Assembly (NCBI RefSeq): GCF_000227135.1
Contig: NC_018243.1
Span: 514,878-578,877 of the forward strand
Source of the DNA: Leishmania donovani
Lineage: Eukaryota > Euglenozoa > Kinetoplastea > Trypanosomatida > Trypanosomatidae
DNA length: 64,000 bases
Reading direction: 5' to 3'
In this document: in pieces, positions 31,915-43,114 of the stretch
Numbering within the stretch: the stretch's first letter is position 1
Layout: each line of letters begins with the position of its first letter
Program-made: the position numbers and the translations under genes
The notes under the pieces: generated by a model
Seen by the model: only the letters and a program-made list of their open reading frames with translations
What the model was told of the DNA's origin: nothing
Databases searched by the model: none

Positions 31915-33723
31915 GACTGCAGAACTAAGCACTCACAGAGGGAAAGAGGAGCACTCTGAAGCTCGAGAGCGAGAATAACGACTCTATGCTTCCTTCGTTA
32001 CACGCTGCGCGCAGTGGTCGACTCCCTTCCTCCACCCACACGCACACGGGATGTCAGTCGTTAACGCCGTTTCGTCACGCGCCCCCCAACACTTGCGGAG
32101 GGACGCAGGCGCACGTCAAAAGCGTCGAGGCTGCGAACAGAAAGGAGAGGCGGCCCCGCTGCTGTGCGCCCGCCCTCCTCCGTCACACCTGCGGCCCCAC
32201 ACCGGATGCAGGACAGCAATAGAAGCGAGAAGGGAGGAGAGAGCGATGCGAGATGCCCACCCGTCTCTCCCTGCGCACGCTCCGAGACGCAGAGCAAGTT
32301 CTAGCAGAAAGGGCAGAGGCGCCGGGGGGGTGAGAGAGGGAGGGAAAGAGGGGATAAGGTGAGCTTGTGCGGTGCAGTCCACGTACAACGTACGGTCCCC
32401 CGGCACACGACCGGAAACGCACTAGACGTGAGGATGCAGGGGACGATGAGTGGTGATGCACTCGTGTGCGGTTCAGCGCCGTGACGAGGTGCCCTCACAC
32501 CGTGTACTACCGCGTTCGCGGAGAAGGACGAGAAGGGGCACGCACGTGCGCCAGGAGAGGCGGAAGTGGTGGAACAGAGGGGAAGAGGAGGACAGACACG
32601 TATGAGGAGGGCAGACCTGTGCACAAGTCCAGAGAGCTCTACCATTCAGTCATGCATATAGAGGAGGTGACGTGGTGTTGGGTGGTATTAGTGGGGGAGG
32701 GAGGCGGGGAGGAGCAGAAGGGCAAACCTGGCAGAGCGCGTCTTATGCGCAACGGCGTCCTCGCCTCCGCTTCTCTTGCACATGCGTGAGGGACGTGGGA
32801 GAGGAAGGCAAACACCGCCAGCTTGCCATGCGCAACTCCACCACCAAGCACAGGCATCACAGCGTTCTACCTCTTTCTCTCTCCGCTACTTCCCTTCATG
32901 AGCGGCTGCTCAAGAGAGCGCTACGCCCATTCCCCACCTCCTCATCCCTCTTCCCCACTGCAGATGCGCATGGGGGCTTGTGCTGTGTAGATGATGCACG
33001 TGTGTGTGTGTGGTGCGGACAAGGAACACCGCAGAGGAGAACATGTTAATTCGAATATTAGCACGCACCGCGTTAAAAAGAGAGAGAGGGATAACACACT
33101 ACGAGACAACACCAGCACCCTCCCTCCTCCCGCCCCCTCCCCATCTGCACTCTCTACAGGCATGTACGCACACTGGCGGAGAGGCCGACACACAGCTCTG
33201 CATACGCCCGAGCTCTGCAGGGTGTCTGCGTGTCTCAGGTGGGGTTGACTTTTCAAGTACGAGAGGGAGACAGAGAGACCCTTGTTCATGTACGCCGCCA
33301 CATTGGCTTACCCCCTCGCTCATCACGTCCACTGGGAAGGGAAGGGAAGGGAGGGGAGGGAGGGGGGGCGGCGGCGGCGGAGGGAGCCCTCATCCATTGG
33401 TGCCAAGGTTTATGGACCTCCACGAAAGACGAGGAAGATGAGACGACACACGCTCAAGCACACGGCAGCAACAACAACAGCGGTGATGGCGGTGCGTTCA
33501 CTCATCAACGCATCGCACTCCATTATCATCCACAACGATCACCGCTGGTGCGCGCCGCTTGAAACAGACACGGATACGCCTTCGCATCTATGACAGAGCC
33601 AAGTCACAAACTCGTCCATGAAACAGTCAAGGCAACAGCAAAAACCAAGACGTTGGGGGGCTATGGGGGAGGGGGCGCGGAGTGCGACCTGCACACGCGC
33701 AAGCGCTGTCTTTTTTTTTTTTT
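31915..33723. other. Intergenic region between RPA1 and the giant protein
   Basis: No supported gene. It contains a GGGAA/GGGA repeat near 33330-33366 with a GGC run after it, a GT run near 33000-33013, and at its right end the T run adjoining the RPA1 stop codon. A pyrimidine tract ending in AG just upstream of 31914 (AG about 31918-31917) could be the acceptor for the giant gene. Confidence 0.55.
33711..33723 (-). repeat. Poly(A) run directly after the RPA1 stop codon
   Basis: On the minus strand the TGA stop (33726-33724) is followed at once by 13 A residues. It is template-encoded and lies at the very start of the 3' UTR. Confidence 0.9.
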
Positions 33724-36700
33724 TCAGGCAAAGTTCTTCTCGATGACATCGCGCAAGATCTGCGGGTCCTGGCCCACCTTGACTAGCGCCGTTCCGACGC
33801 GAGGCCGCTCACCGACCATGATGGCCGAGCTGATGGAGTTCAGCTCGTCGCCGACGCCGCGCGTGAGGGCCGTGTGCAGGAAGCGCTTTGACGATGCGAA
33901 CGTCATCTGGAAGAGCGGGCTGGCGCTGTGGGAGATGACGCCGGTAAAGTTGTAGTTCTCCCACACGCCACGGTGGGTCGCTGCGTCGGCGATGAGGGTG
34001 AGGTGGTGGTAGTCGACGGAGTAGCGCTTGAAAAGCTTCTCCAGCTCATCGAAGAGTGCCTTGTAGCCGCTTTCCACGCCGAAGGAGGTGCACATGTCGC
34101 GGATGTCGGTGGACCGCGCCTTCTGCACCTTGATGGCGCGTGCGCGGACGGTGAAGAGGGCGAGGAACGCCGTCACACTGCGGATCGTCGCCGAGCTGCC
34201 CTGGAACACCATCTCGCCACTCGTCGGGTCCTCAGCCTTGCGAGTGTACGTGACGGAGTCGAACTGCGTGAGCCACGACGGGAACGTCTGCTGCGCCAGG
34301 GCACTCTCGAGCACATCCGGGATGACGGTGACCACCTGGTCCGACGTCTGTATCGACACGTTCACCACAAAGAGATCCTCCGGTAGCGGCACGACCCCGT
34401 CGCGGGTGGCCGCCTCCCGCAGCAGCGGCGCGATTTCCACCCGATACTTCTTGCTGCCGTACATGACGCACACCGTAGGAAAGCAATCGTAGCTCACCTT
34501 GCCAGACGCCGCGGCAGCCGCCTCGCTGCTGGTGCCGCCGTTGCTGGAGCTCTTCCAGAACAATCCGTTGACGTCCTCATCATCCTCCTCGTTGTCGCCT
34601 TCCTCTGCTCGAGACCTCTTGCGCGGGGGACTGCTGCCGTTGCCGCCCTTGCGCCGCCGCGAGCCGTCCGCCGCGTCCACCGCCTCCTCGTCGTAATCGT
34701 CCTCGTCACTGCCGCTGCTGCCGCCGTTGTCGTCCCTTTCCGGGATCATGTCGTCACGTCCGAGCTCGCTGCCGGCGACGGACGGCACCGAGGTGGCCCC
34801 GAGCGCCGGTGTGTTCATCTGCGTGGAACGCTCGTCCATGTCGTCCTCGTTGTCACTCATGCCGCCGCCGGCCGCGGCGCCGCCGTCGTCCATCTGTGAA
34901 GACGGGTCTTGCGTTGTCCCACGCAGCGGCCCGCCGGCGCCTTCGCGCTCGTCCTTCGAGCGACCCCGCAGCGCCGTCACCACCTGCCGTGCAAAGTTCT
35001 TCAGAGTCTGCGTAAAGGACTGAAGGTGCTCGGCTCTCGACATGCACATGGCGTGCTGCTTTTGCATAAGCAGCGCCTTGGAGAAGAGAAGTGCCACCGT
35101 CACCTGTGTGCCCTCGGCGCTGCGGGTGACACGATAGTGGTACCCCGGCGTCGTCTGCGCCCTCGCCGCTGCACCGTCGTCCGCACTCGCTGTGACAGCA
35201 GCAGGTACGCGGGCCATGCAGTCCGTCAACCGCGTCGCTACGCCGGCCTGCAGAATGCGCGAGATCGCCGCCTCGTCCACCTCCGTCGCCTTCTCCACCG
35301 GCACCACAATGGCCACCTTTTGCACAGAGGCGTAGATGAGCAGCTCACGTAGGCGCGGGATTCCCTCCGTCACGTGCGTGACGGTGGACCCGGCGCTGTG
35401 GAAAGTGTTGAGCGTCATCTGCGTTGACGGCTCACCGGCGGCCTGCGCCGCCAGGAGACCAACTGGCTCTCCAGCGTCGCAGTACGCCCGCACCCGCCGC
35501 CGCGTCGTGAGCTCCGTCATCACGTCGCGGTAGTACCGGATGCTCTCCTCGCGCTTCTCGCGCAGCTTCTCGTTAAGGACGCCGTTCTTGGTCCACCGCG
35601 CGACTTGCGATACCTTCTTGAAGAGAGGATACTGCGCCTTGGTCTCCAGGTACATGTCAAGGCTCGCCTTGTAGTGGGCGGGGAGTGGGTCGCGCTGTGC
35701 CTCCGCCTCGAGCAACGCACGCTGCGCCGCACGCATCGCCGCGGCCGCCTCGTGGGCGCGCTCGCGCTTGCCCTGGCTGTTGCGCGACGCCGCCTCCTCG
35801 GCCTCTTCCTCGCCCGTCACCACGCCGGTGTTCACGTTCATCTTTCGACCGAGGTCGATGCAGTTGTCCTTGACCACCTCCCACGCCTGCAGGGACGAGG
35901 TCCGCATCGGGTCGAGTCCGTCGCCGCCGTAGAGGAACTGGATGACGCTGCCGTTGGCGTCGCGCACGGAGTGGTCCCACTGCACGACGAGGCTCTCCAG
36001 GCCTTTGACTAGGCACCGCTGCAGGTGGCCGGAGCGGGAAGTTTTGACGGCCGTGTCGATGAGCCCATCACGGCCGGCCATGGCGTGAAAGGTGTACTCT
36101 GCCGGTCGAATACCGGAGGTGAAGCGGCCGATCGCGTAGCCCAGCGAGCGGGCTCGCTTCTCCGCGACGAAGAACGGCGGCAGCGTCTTGCCCGAGTTCA
36201 TGCGCTTCACCCGACGTCCGTCGAAGAGCTGTTGGCCGAGACCGAGCGACATCTGGATAGCGTTCGTGTTGCTGCCCTTTGCACCGGACATGGTCATGGT
36301 GAGCAGCTGATTGTACGGGAAAGGCCGCAGCATGCGCCCAGGCACGAATTCTTTCTGGAGGCTTGTCGCCATCCCCATGATCACGGGCATCACCCTCGCC
36401 TCGTCGTCGGGGAGGCTGAGCGGCGCGCTGTCCAGCTCGCGCAGCAGCGCCGTACGCCGCTCCTCCTGCAAGAGCATCATGTCATCCATGCCGATGGAGA
36501 AGCCTTCGCGCTGCAGGCTCATCGACAGCACGCGACCGAGCGCGCCGAAGAGCTCGCCAACCATGTGCGGCCCGTAGATTTCGTGAATCACGTGCACGAC
36601 GGAGAGGTTGCTGGAGCCGAGCTGGTTCTTGCACAGGATGCCGGTGATGAGCTCGCTCTCAAAGAACTGCACGTGATCGTCCTCCATGCACTTGCGTGAC

Positions 36701-39156
36701 GCAGTGACTAGTTCGCCGGTGTGGGGGTCGGTGGTGGTGTAGGTGCTTGGCTGGATGAGGGAGGTGCCGTGCATGCTGACGCCGTTACTCCTGGGCGCAC
36801 CGCCACGACTCTCCACCACGCCGGTCACGTAGTGTACAATCACGGAGATGAGCTGCTTGCCCGTCCATAGCGGACGTGGCTTTAGCACCGCAGGCATCGG
36901 AATCAGCCCCGTCAGCGTCGCGTGCGCGCTGAGCGGTTTGCCCTGCTTCTGCATGTACGGCGCGATGCCGTTGTACACAAACTGCACAAAGGTGTGATGC
37001 GGCAGGAAATTGTCGCGGAGCGTCAGCAGCACGCCGGCGACCACGTGATCCTGAATGAAGCCGCGAATCGGCTTGCCGGACGTCGGGACGAGGTAGTTGA
37101 GGTTGGCGTCCATCAGGCACTCGAGCTCCGCCTTTGCCTCCAGGCTCTGCACGACGTGAATGTTCATTTCATCACCGTCGAAGTCGGCGTTGTACGAGCT
37201 GCCGTTGACGTAGTGAAAGCGGAGTGTCTTCAGCCCGGACAGCACCTTGGCGCGGTACGCCATCATGGATACCTTGTGCAGGGTCGGCTGGCGATTGAAG
37301 ATGAGGTGGTCGCCATCGAGGATGTGCCGGTGGACCGTGAGGGAGCCGTTCTGCGCCATCGCGAAGTATTTCATGGCGTGCTGCCGCCGAATCAGCTCCG
37401 GCACGTGCAAGTCCACGAAGCGAGTCTCGCCGCTCGGCAGGCCAATTTCTAGGTGTGTGGCGCCCGGGTACACATCCGGGCCGTTCATGACACACCGCTT
37501 AAGGAACACCATGCGCGCTGGCGAGTAGCTGCTCACCAGCTCCGGGAATGTCAGCGCGCGGGCGAAGGGGCGGGGCAGCAGCACCTCGTTCGGCTCCACC
37601 AAGTAATCGGGTGAGATGACGCTGCGGCACGCCTGGTTCACGCGCTTGCCCATCATGTGCATGCGGAACAGGCCCTCTTTCTTCGCAAAGCCCTCCAGCA
37701 CATCCGTGTACACCTCCGTCACCTTGGCCTGCAAGTTCCGCAGGTTGTGCTCCTGCGCAACCTCCTGCGCGGTGCTGACGAGGTTGCGCTCTGGGGTCGA
37801 GTTGTTCGCGAGGACGTAGTACGCCTCGATCTGCTCGACGAACTCGAGCACGTCAGACAGGGCACGTGTGCCGGCATCGGGGATGATGCCGCCGGACTCC
37901 GAGATCTGCACGCCCGAGGACAGGCGCAGGGGAAGCGGCGGCACGAGCAGCTTGTCCACAAAGAAGACCTTGTAGTAGTACATCGACGGGAGCGAGCAGG
38001 CGTACGGCATGTGTAGGGTGGCCTCGCCGAGGTGCGGGAAGAGAGCCGCGAGAATGGCGGACTCGCGCTGGCACAGCTGCTTGATGTGCTCTCGCACCCA
38101 CGACGTGCGGAAGTACGTGTGGCTGCGGCCCTGGCGACGGTTCATCTCCTCCCATTCCCGCAGCTGCGACGTCGTCACCCCGCCGTTCGCCACATTGAAG
38201 TCGGCGTTCTTCTTGTTGAAGAAGAAGAAGAGATGGCCGTTCTTCGTCGTGATGCGAGGCGAGATGCCTTGGCAGTGCGAGCACACGTTTCCAAACTCGC
38301 GGAAGCTGCGCAGCGCCTGCTTGCAGATCTCATTGCGGACGTCGAGGACCGGCTTGCGGAAGCCGTCATCGCTGCCATCCACGTGCGCCAACGCGCCAGC
38401 AGCGCCGGCGTCACCTTGGGCGTCGCCGTGCGCACCCGCCTCGCCTGACGCGACCTCGGGCAGAGGCGGTGCAGCGACTCCGCGGCGGCGCAGCAGCTTA
38501 TCGACGTGATCCAGCATAAGAGGGATGTCGTTGATGACAGTCTCGTTGGCGTCACGGCGGCGTCGACTGCGCATGTCCTGCCCATGTGCGTTCGCCACCA
38601 TGTCAAGGAACCGCAGCGCCTCGCCAATCAACCCGCAATCGACGAGGCGCAGTGCCTGCTGGTAGCGCATCACGTCAAACTCGGGTACACGGAAGCGGTG
38701 GCAGAAGAAGCACTCGGCTTGAAGCAGCTGCTCCACCTCCTGGGCAAGGTGCGGGTTAATGACGCTGAGGCGCTCCTGTGACCGGTTCGGGTCGTTCGGG
38801 TAGCGACGCGGCATGCTGATATACCCGTAGTGGCCCTGGCAGCGCTCGTTGCCGTATTTGGAGTTGAGCGTGCTGCAGCACGTCGAGCACGCCTGCGGAG
38901 GGAACGTGCGTGCGTCGAAGTTGCCCATGCGTGTGTCGTAGAACGTGGCGTGCGTGCCGTCGCGCCGCAAAGCTGGTGTCCATGGCGCCAGCCGATCCTC
39001 CTGCCCGCAGCGCACGCGCACCTCCACAAACGCGAGGCGCGCCATGTCCTCGGAGGTCATGAGGGAGAGGGAGACGCCGCTCTTGCGCTCGTGGACGGTG
39101 CGCGTGCGCAGGTCGCCCACGTACGCGTGGAAGGGAAAGGCGGTGGTGAGGGACAT
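33724..39156 (-). CDS. RPA1: DNA-directed RNA polymerase I largest subunit
   Basis: Largest catalytic subunit of RNA polymerase I, which makes rRNA in the nucleolus. The ATG at 39156 (MSLTTAFPFHAYVG) gives 1,810 residues, slightly longer than yeast RPA190. The frame is open a further 121 codons upstream, but that stretch is low-complexity and unlike the family. Seen in order: an N-terminal zinc site (CSTCCSTLN then CQGHYGYI, followed by CFFCHR); the active-site Mg-binding loop YNADFDGDEMNIHV near residues 655-665; and the bridge-helix/trigger-loop region GEPSTQMTLNTFHSAGS near residue 1245. The 'GEPSTQMTLNTFH' form is that of Pol I rather than Pol II or III. Around residues 1425-1535 there is a Ser/Asp/Glu-rich acidic insertion, also typical of Pol I. 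There is no heptad tail. Confidence 0.96.
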   Translation of the reverse strand: MSLTTAFPFHAYVGDLRTRTVHERKSGVSLSLMTSEDMARLAFVEVRVRCGQEDRLAPWTPALRRDGTHATFYDTRMGNFDARTFPPQACSTCCSTLNSKYGNERCQGHYGYISMPRRYPNDPNRSQERLSVINPHLAQEVEQLLQAECFFCHRFRVPEFDVMRYQQALRLVDCGLIGEALRFLDMVANAHGQDMRSRRRRDANETVINDIPLMLDHVDKLLRRRGVAAPPLPEVASGEAGAHGDAQGDAGAAGALAHVDGSDDGFRKPVLDVRNEICKQALRSFREFGNVCSHCQGISPRITTKNGHLFFFFNKKNADFNVANGGVTTSQLREWEEMNRRQGRSHTYFRTSWVREHIKQLCQRESAILAALFPHLGEATLHMPYACSLPSMYYYKVFFVDKLLVPPLPLRLSSGVQISESGGIIPDAGTRALSDVLEFVEQIEAYYVLANNSTPERNLVSTAQEVAQEHNLRNLQAKVTEVYTDVLEGFAKKEGLFRMHMMGKRVNQACRSVISPDYLVEPNEVLLPRPFARALTFPELVSSYSPARMVFLKRCVMNGPDVYPGATHLEIGLPSGETRFVDLHVPELIRRQHAMKYFAMAQNGSLTVHRHILDGDHLIFNRQPTLHKVSMMAYRAKVLSGLKTLRFHYVNGSSYNADFDGDEMNIHVVQSLEAKAELECLMDANLNYLVPTSGKPIRGFIQDHVVAGVLLTLRDNFLPHHTFVQFVYNGIAPYMQKQGKPLSAHATLTGLIPMPAVLKPRPLWTGKQLISVIVHYVTGVVESRGGAPRSNGVSMHGTSLIQPSTYTTTDPHTGELVTASRKCMEDDHVQFFESELITGILCKNQLGSSNLSVVHVIHEIYGPHMVGELFGALGRVLSMSLQREGFSIGMDDMMLLQEERRTALLRELDSAPLSLPDDEARVMPVIMGMATSLQKEFVPGRMLRPFPYNQLLTMTMSGAKGSNTNAIQMSLGLGQQLFDGRRVKRMNSGKTLPPFFVAEKRARSLGYAIGRFTSGIRPAEYTFHAMAGRDGLIDTAVKTSRSGHLQRCLVKGLESLVVQWDHSVRDANGSVIQFLYGGDGLDPMRTSSLQAWEVVKDNCIDLGRKMNVNTGVVTGEEEAEEAASRNSQGKRERAHEAAAAMRAAQRALLEAEAQRDPLPAHYKASLDMYLETKAQYPLFKKVSQVARWTKNGVLNEKLREKREESIRYYRDVMTELTTRRRVRAYCDAGEPVGLLAAQAAGEPSTQMTLNTFHSAGSTVTHVTEGIPRLRELLIYASVQKVAIVVPVEKATEVDEAAISRILQAGVATRLTDCMARVPAAVTASADDGAAARAQTTPGYHYRVTRSAEGTQVTVALLFSKALLMQKQHAMCMSRAEHLQSFTQTLKNFARQVVTALRGRSKDEREGAGGPLRGTTQDPSSQMDDGGAAAGGGMSDNEDDMDERSTQMNTPALGATSVPSVAGSELGRDDMIPERDDNGGSSGSDEDDYDEEAVDAADGSRRRKGGNGSSPPRKRSRAEEGDNEEDDEDVNGLFWKSSSNGGTSSEAAAAASGKVSYDCFPTVCVMYGSKKYRVEIAPLLREAATRDGVVPLPEDLFVVNVSIQTSDQVVTVIPDVLESALAQQTFPSWLTQFDSVTYTRKAEDPTSGEMVFQGSSATIRSVTAFLALFTVRARAIKVQKARSTDIRDMCTSFGVESGYKALFDELEKLFKRYSVDYHHLTLIADAATHRGVWENYNFTGVISHSASPLFQMTFASSKRFLHTALTRGVGDELNSISSAIMVGERPRVGTALVKVGQDPQILRDVIEKNFA

Positions 39157-41284
39157 CTGGCAGAGGAGGAGCAGGCGGAGACTCCTGTCGATATGCCTCG
39201 CTTGATAGTTAATACTGTTTTCTTTTTTTCCCCGTTGATTAGTCGCTTGTTTAAAGGAGACGCGCACACACGCGCGCAGAGAGCCATAGAGACACACGCA
39301 GAGAGCGAGCGCGAGCGCGAGACAAGAAGACGTGAAGCAGCAATTCACTTCGCCACCCACCCGCACACTGCTGTCTTGTGCGCGTATGCGTATGACGCGT
39401 GCGTGCGTGCGGGTGTTATCAAGGGAAGCACGTGCCAGAGAGGGTTTTGGAGGGAGGAAGAGGGCGAGGTAGCGCAGCATGGCTTCAGGGACGCAAAGAG
39501 ACACTGCCCACACAGGCAAACATGACCACCAAGAGACGCGAGAGTGCGAGGGTGAGAGGCAAGTGCGCGGTGGCGAGTGTGCTCCGTCCGCAAAGACGTC
39601 GGCGACGAGCAGGGGATAGGGGCTACGAGGGAACGATACGATGGAGAGAGGGGGAGGAGGGCTGCGAGGGTGGTGGTAGTGGTGGTGGGGCTGAGCGTGT
39701 GGTCCAACACCCGCCTATCAACGCACATTGACATACGCACACGCGCCGCAAGGTAACATGAAATACTCTGCCAACCTTGCCTTCATCTCGACGCTCCCCT
39801 CCCCTCCCTCCCTGGCCACGCTTGCCGTCGCACCATGCCCCGCCAACCCACAGCGACAGCACACGTTGCATGACGACGACCTTCTCCCCACTCTTCCGCC
39901 TTACTTTGGTGTACCTTGGCTACAAGGCATACGCACGCACATGCACAGACAAGTTCACAGGCGTGCATACGCGCAGGCAGCATACATAACAGTCGGCGTC
40001 CCTGAGGGCGTAAAACAAGCAGAGCGATCTGCCCACGCGCCATCGACGCCCCGGGCACGTACAGGATCACGCACACCGGCACGCACAAACGAAGAGCCGC
40101 GCAGAGAGCCACGGACCCAACGCCATTCGCGAAGACGCTCGCAGAGATGCATGCCCCACAAGATTATCAACAGCACATGTCTCATCAAAAATCACAGGAC
40201 TTCGATCAAGGTGCGGACGTGGAGGAGGTTGGATGAAGGAGAGCGTAGAGAGACGACGAAGGACTGAGAGGGAGGGCTACGCGGGACGGGGCAGGGGGTG
40301 GGGAAGAAGTGATTTCGACAAGGGTGACCCGAGCAAGGTCTCCTCATCTTCTTCTGCCTTCTTCTGCACGTGGATGGTTTCAACAACCGATACAAGATGA
40401 GCAAGCGAAGATGCAGCGGACCGACAGAGACATGCGCATCACGCACCCGGACACGCCTCCAGTCGTTCGCACACCCCACACGCGTGTCCAAGGGCACATG
40501 AAGTAGTACGCGCGTCGGAGGAAGAGAGCAAACTCTAACGTGAGGAAGCTGCTGAGGGCGAAGGACGACGTGGGCGAGAGGGACGACAGCCCACATCACA
40601 AGTACGTGCCGCCAGATCGCACAAAGCCTCCACACATCCCACCTCACCCCCAAAGCCCCCGTGACCCTTACCCAGGGACACGGCCACCTGCACTCTGCTG
40701 TTTCGTACACTCGCGTCCGCGGCGCTCTAATCGACATCGCACGCCCCCCCCTTCCCCCTTGATGTCTCCCTCTTGACAACTCGCCGCGAGGCACCACACC
40801 ATTCATCCACCATCTCTAGCTCCACCCCTCCCTCCCTCGCATATGAAACCTCCCCGCCCCTCTCTTCTTTGATAAGAGAGGCCCAGCGACTCGCTCCACG
40901 TGCGACTCTTTCCTTCTCTAGCTGTGAGCAGCGGGTGGGGAGAATCACACGCACACACACACACACACACCATCATCACCACCAGCATCACTGCACACAG
41001 AAGGAGCAACGAGACAAATAAAGCGGCCATAAAGGAAAGGCAAAGAAGGCGCCGCACATCCTTCCAAGACGGAGGCGGCGGCGGAGGTGAGACGACGAGT
41101 GCGTTGGAGTTGTGGGCGATGGGCACCGAGCAATGCATGCCGCGCCAGCCTCCCCTCTACTTCCCTCCAAAAAAGGACGTACACGCGCCGCGTCCATCTC
41201 AGCGCACCTTTCCGTGCTTTCTCCAGCGCCGTCCATCCTCCATTACAGTCCGGTCTCTCCGTTTCTGCGAGTTCTCCCTTTTCC
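39157..41284. other. Intergenic region between the amidase and RPA1
   Basis: No supported gene. The features are repeats: a (CA)n run at about 40946-40970 followed by CAT/CAC triplets, and purine-rich patches near 39640-39690. Minus-strand frames of 100-200 codons (for example 40192-40806) have the composition of repeat translation. The exact RPA1 splice site is unclear: one AG lies immediately before the ATG and another about 28 bases upstream. Confidence 0.55.
40946..40970. repeat. (CA)n microsatellite
   Basis: CA dinucleotide run of about 25 bases between the amidase and RPA1 genes. Confidence 0.9.
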
Positions 41285-43084
41285 TTAGTAGTCCGTACCC
41301 TCGAGCATCGCCCATGAGGGGTAGCGGTAGCCGCCAAGCGCGTCCTTGAGGGCGATGGCCACACTGATGCACAGCTCATCCTGGTGCGTCGCGGACACCA
41401 CCTGCACGCCCTTAGGGAGGTGGAAGTCGTGAGGCAGCCGCATGGAGCGTTCCTCGTGGATGGAGATGCTCTTGCGACGGTTGGCCATGAGGGAGCCGGG
41501 CCAGACGGGGCAGGCGGTCGCCGGCAGCTGCAGGACGTTAAAGGCGGCGGTGTACTGGAACTGGAACGGGTTCCACAGCGGGAAGTGGTGGCGCGGCGCC
41601 GCCGACGGAAACGTCGGAGCGATAATGATGCCGTCGACGGCCAAGAGCGACTCTAGTCCCATCTTGAAGGGGAGCAGCTCCTCGTCGCAGCTGAACTTCA
41701 GCCATCGCGGCATCACCAGCTCCGCCGTCTCCAGTACGCAGAGCGCGATGGCGGGCAGCGTGTGATGTGAGCGGCCGAACACCCAACGCACCGCCTCGGC
41801 GCACCAGTTGACGCCTCCTACGTGGCCCTGTGACATGAACAGACTGAATTTCGCTTCTGTCGGGTCCTTGGTGAGCACCGACACCCACATGGGCAAGATG
41901 CGCGCAAACGACTGAAACTCCGGCGGCACGGCACCGCCGGTCGAGCGCGACGGCGTGCGGACGTTGACGTAGGTAACCTTGGCGTTGTAGCGTTCACGAA
42001 GCGCCTCTGCCGCCGTGTGCACGGCCTCGATCTGGCTCTCGGACACGTGGATACAAGGGAGGCCGTAGTCCTCTAGCGCGTAGACGCGCAGCGGGTGATG
42101 GTTGAGGTCAAGCACCTTCTTCAGCGGCGAGCACGGCGGGTAGACGACCGGGTCGAGCCGGAAGCCGCCACGTGCGGCGACCTGTGACAGCGGGATGAGG
42201 TCCTCCGGAAAACGGCAGATAGGACCAGTAGCCATGTAGTGGTTCGCCGACGTCTTGGCACTTGGGTACTGGCCAGTGTTGGTGATGTAGTGCGGGCTTG
42301 CCTTGTGCCCATAGACGCCGTTGAAAAAGGCGGGCATGCGGATGGAGCCGCCAATGTCGCTGCCGAGACTGAAGGTTGAGAAGGCGGCGCCGGCAGCGGC
42401 CCCCTCGCCGCCGCTGCTGCCGCCCACGAGGCAGCGAGTGTCGTAGGGGTTGCTGGTGATGCCGTACATGTAGTTGGAGCTCTCATACCACATGCACAGC
42501 TCGCTGGTATTCGTGACGCCGAGGATGATGGCGCCGGCGTCCCGGAAGTTCTTCACGACGGGGCTGTCGACCTCGGAGATGATTCGACGACGGTTCGGAT
42601 TGCCCGATGTGTTGGGGCAGCCGCGGCACTCCATGCACTCCTTGATGGTGCATGGCACGCCGAGCAGCCAGCTCGGCATCCGCTTCGGGTCCTTGTGCTC
42701 CCGCCACGCAGCCCAGACGCGTTCCGCCTCGACCGCCGCTTCCATGGCTTCGTCGAAGCAGTCGAACACCAAGGCGTTGATGTACGGGTTCACGGCCTTG
42801 ATATGCTCAATGAAGGTGCTGACGACCTCGACGCAGCTGAGCTGCCCCTCGCGGTAGGCTTTGCTCAGTTCCAGCGCGGAGAGCTGCTGACAGTGCGCGA
42901 TGCGCTGCTGCGGAATCTGCCGCGACGTGCGTGGGCCGGCCCGCATGAAGGCGCTCATCCACCAGTTGCAGAGGCCGCACACCGCCACGCCGTACGTGAT
43001 GAAGCCGAGAAGGTAGGCATAGTGGTAGGCGAGCACCGCACCAGCGGCGATGGCGAGCCCCAGAAAGATCTTGTGCGCACTCAT
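41285..43084 (-). CDS. FAAH: Amidase, fatty-acid amide hydrolase-like
   Basis: Amidase-signature serine hydrolase, best matched to fatty-acid amide hydrolases, which cleave N-acyl ethanolamides to free fatty acid and amine. 599 residues. Residues 6-40 form a hydrophobic anchor (LGLAIAAGAVLAY onward), like the N-terminal membrane segment of mammalian FAAH. The Ser-cis-Ser-Lys triad is in place: Lys148 in GVPCTIKE, Ser223/224 in GGSSGGEG, and the nucleophile Ser247 in GSDIGGSIR. The spacing is close to that of mammalian FAAH. The C-terminal half is the usual amidase fold with a conserved-looking APTFPSAAPRHHFP block. Substrate cannot be read from sequence; another acyl-amide or ester is possible. 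The start is supported by an acceptor AG six bases upstream. Confidence 0.9.
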   Translation of the reverse strand: MSAHKIFLGLAIAAGAVLAYHYAYLLGFITYGVAVCGLCNWWMSAFMRAGPRTSRQIPQQRIAHCQQLSALELSKAYREGQLSCVEVVSTFIEHIKAVNPYINALVFDCFDEAMEAAVEAERVWAAWREHKDPKRMPSWLLGVPCTIKECMECRGCPNTSGNPNRRRIISEVDSPVVKNFRDAGAIILGVTNTSELCMWYESSNYMYGITSNPYDTRCLVGGSSGGEGAAAGAAFSTFSLGSDIGGSIRMPAFFNGVYGHKASPHYITNTGQYPSAKTSANHYMATGPICRFPEDLIPLSQVAARGGFRLDPVVYPPCSPLKKVLDLNHHPLRVYALEDYGLPCIHVSESQIEAVHTAAEALRERYNAKVTYVNVRTPSRSTGGAVPPEFQSFARILPMWVSVLTKDPTEAKFSLFMSQGHVGGVNWCAEAVRWVFGRSHHTLPAIALCVLETAELVMPRWLKFSCDEELLPFKMGLESLLAVDGIIIAPTFPSAAPRHHFPLWNPFQFQYTAAFNVLQLPATACPVWPGSLMANRRKSISIHEERSMRLPHDFHLPKGVQVVSATHQDELCISVAIALKDALGGYRYPSWAMLEGTDY

Positions 43085-43090
43085 GACGAG

Positions 43091-43114
43091 CTACAGGTGG
43101 AACGATGAGAAAAG
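43091..43114 (-). other. Predicted spliced-leader acceptor of the amidase gene
   Basis: The minus strand has a T/C-rich tract ending CCTGTAG (AG at 43092-43091), six bases before the ATG at 43084. Confidence 0.55.

Noticed and set aside
39157..39519. N-terminal extension of RPA1 by 121 codons
   Set aside because: Low-complexity and unlike Pol I subunits; the family-like N-terminus begins at the ATG at 39156.
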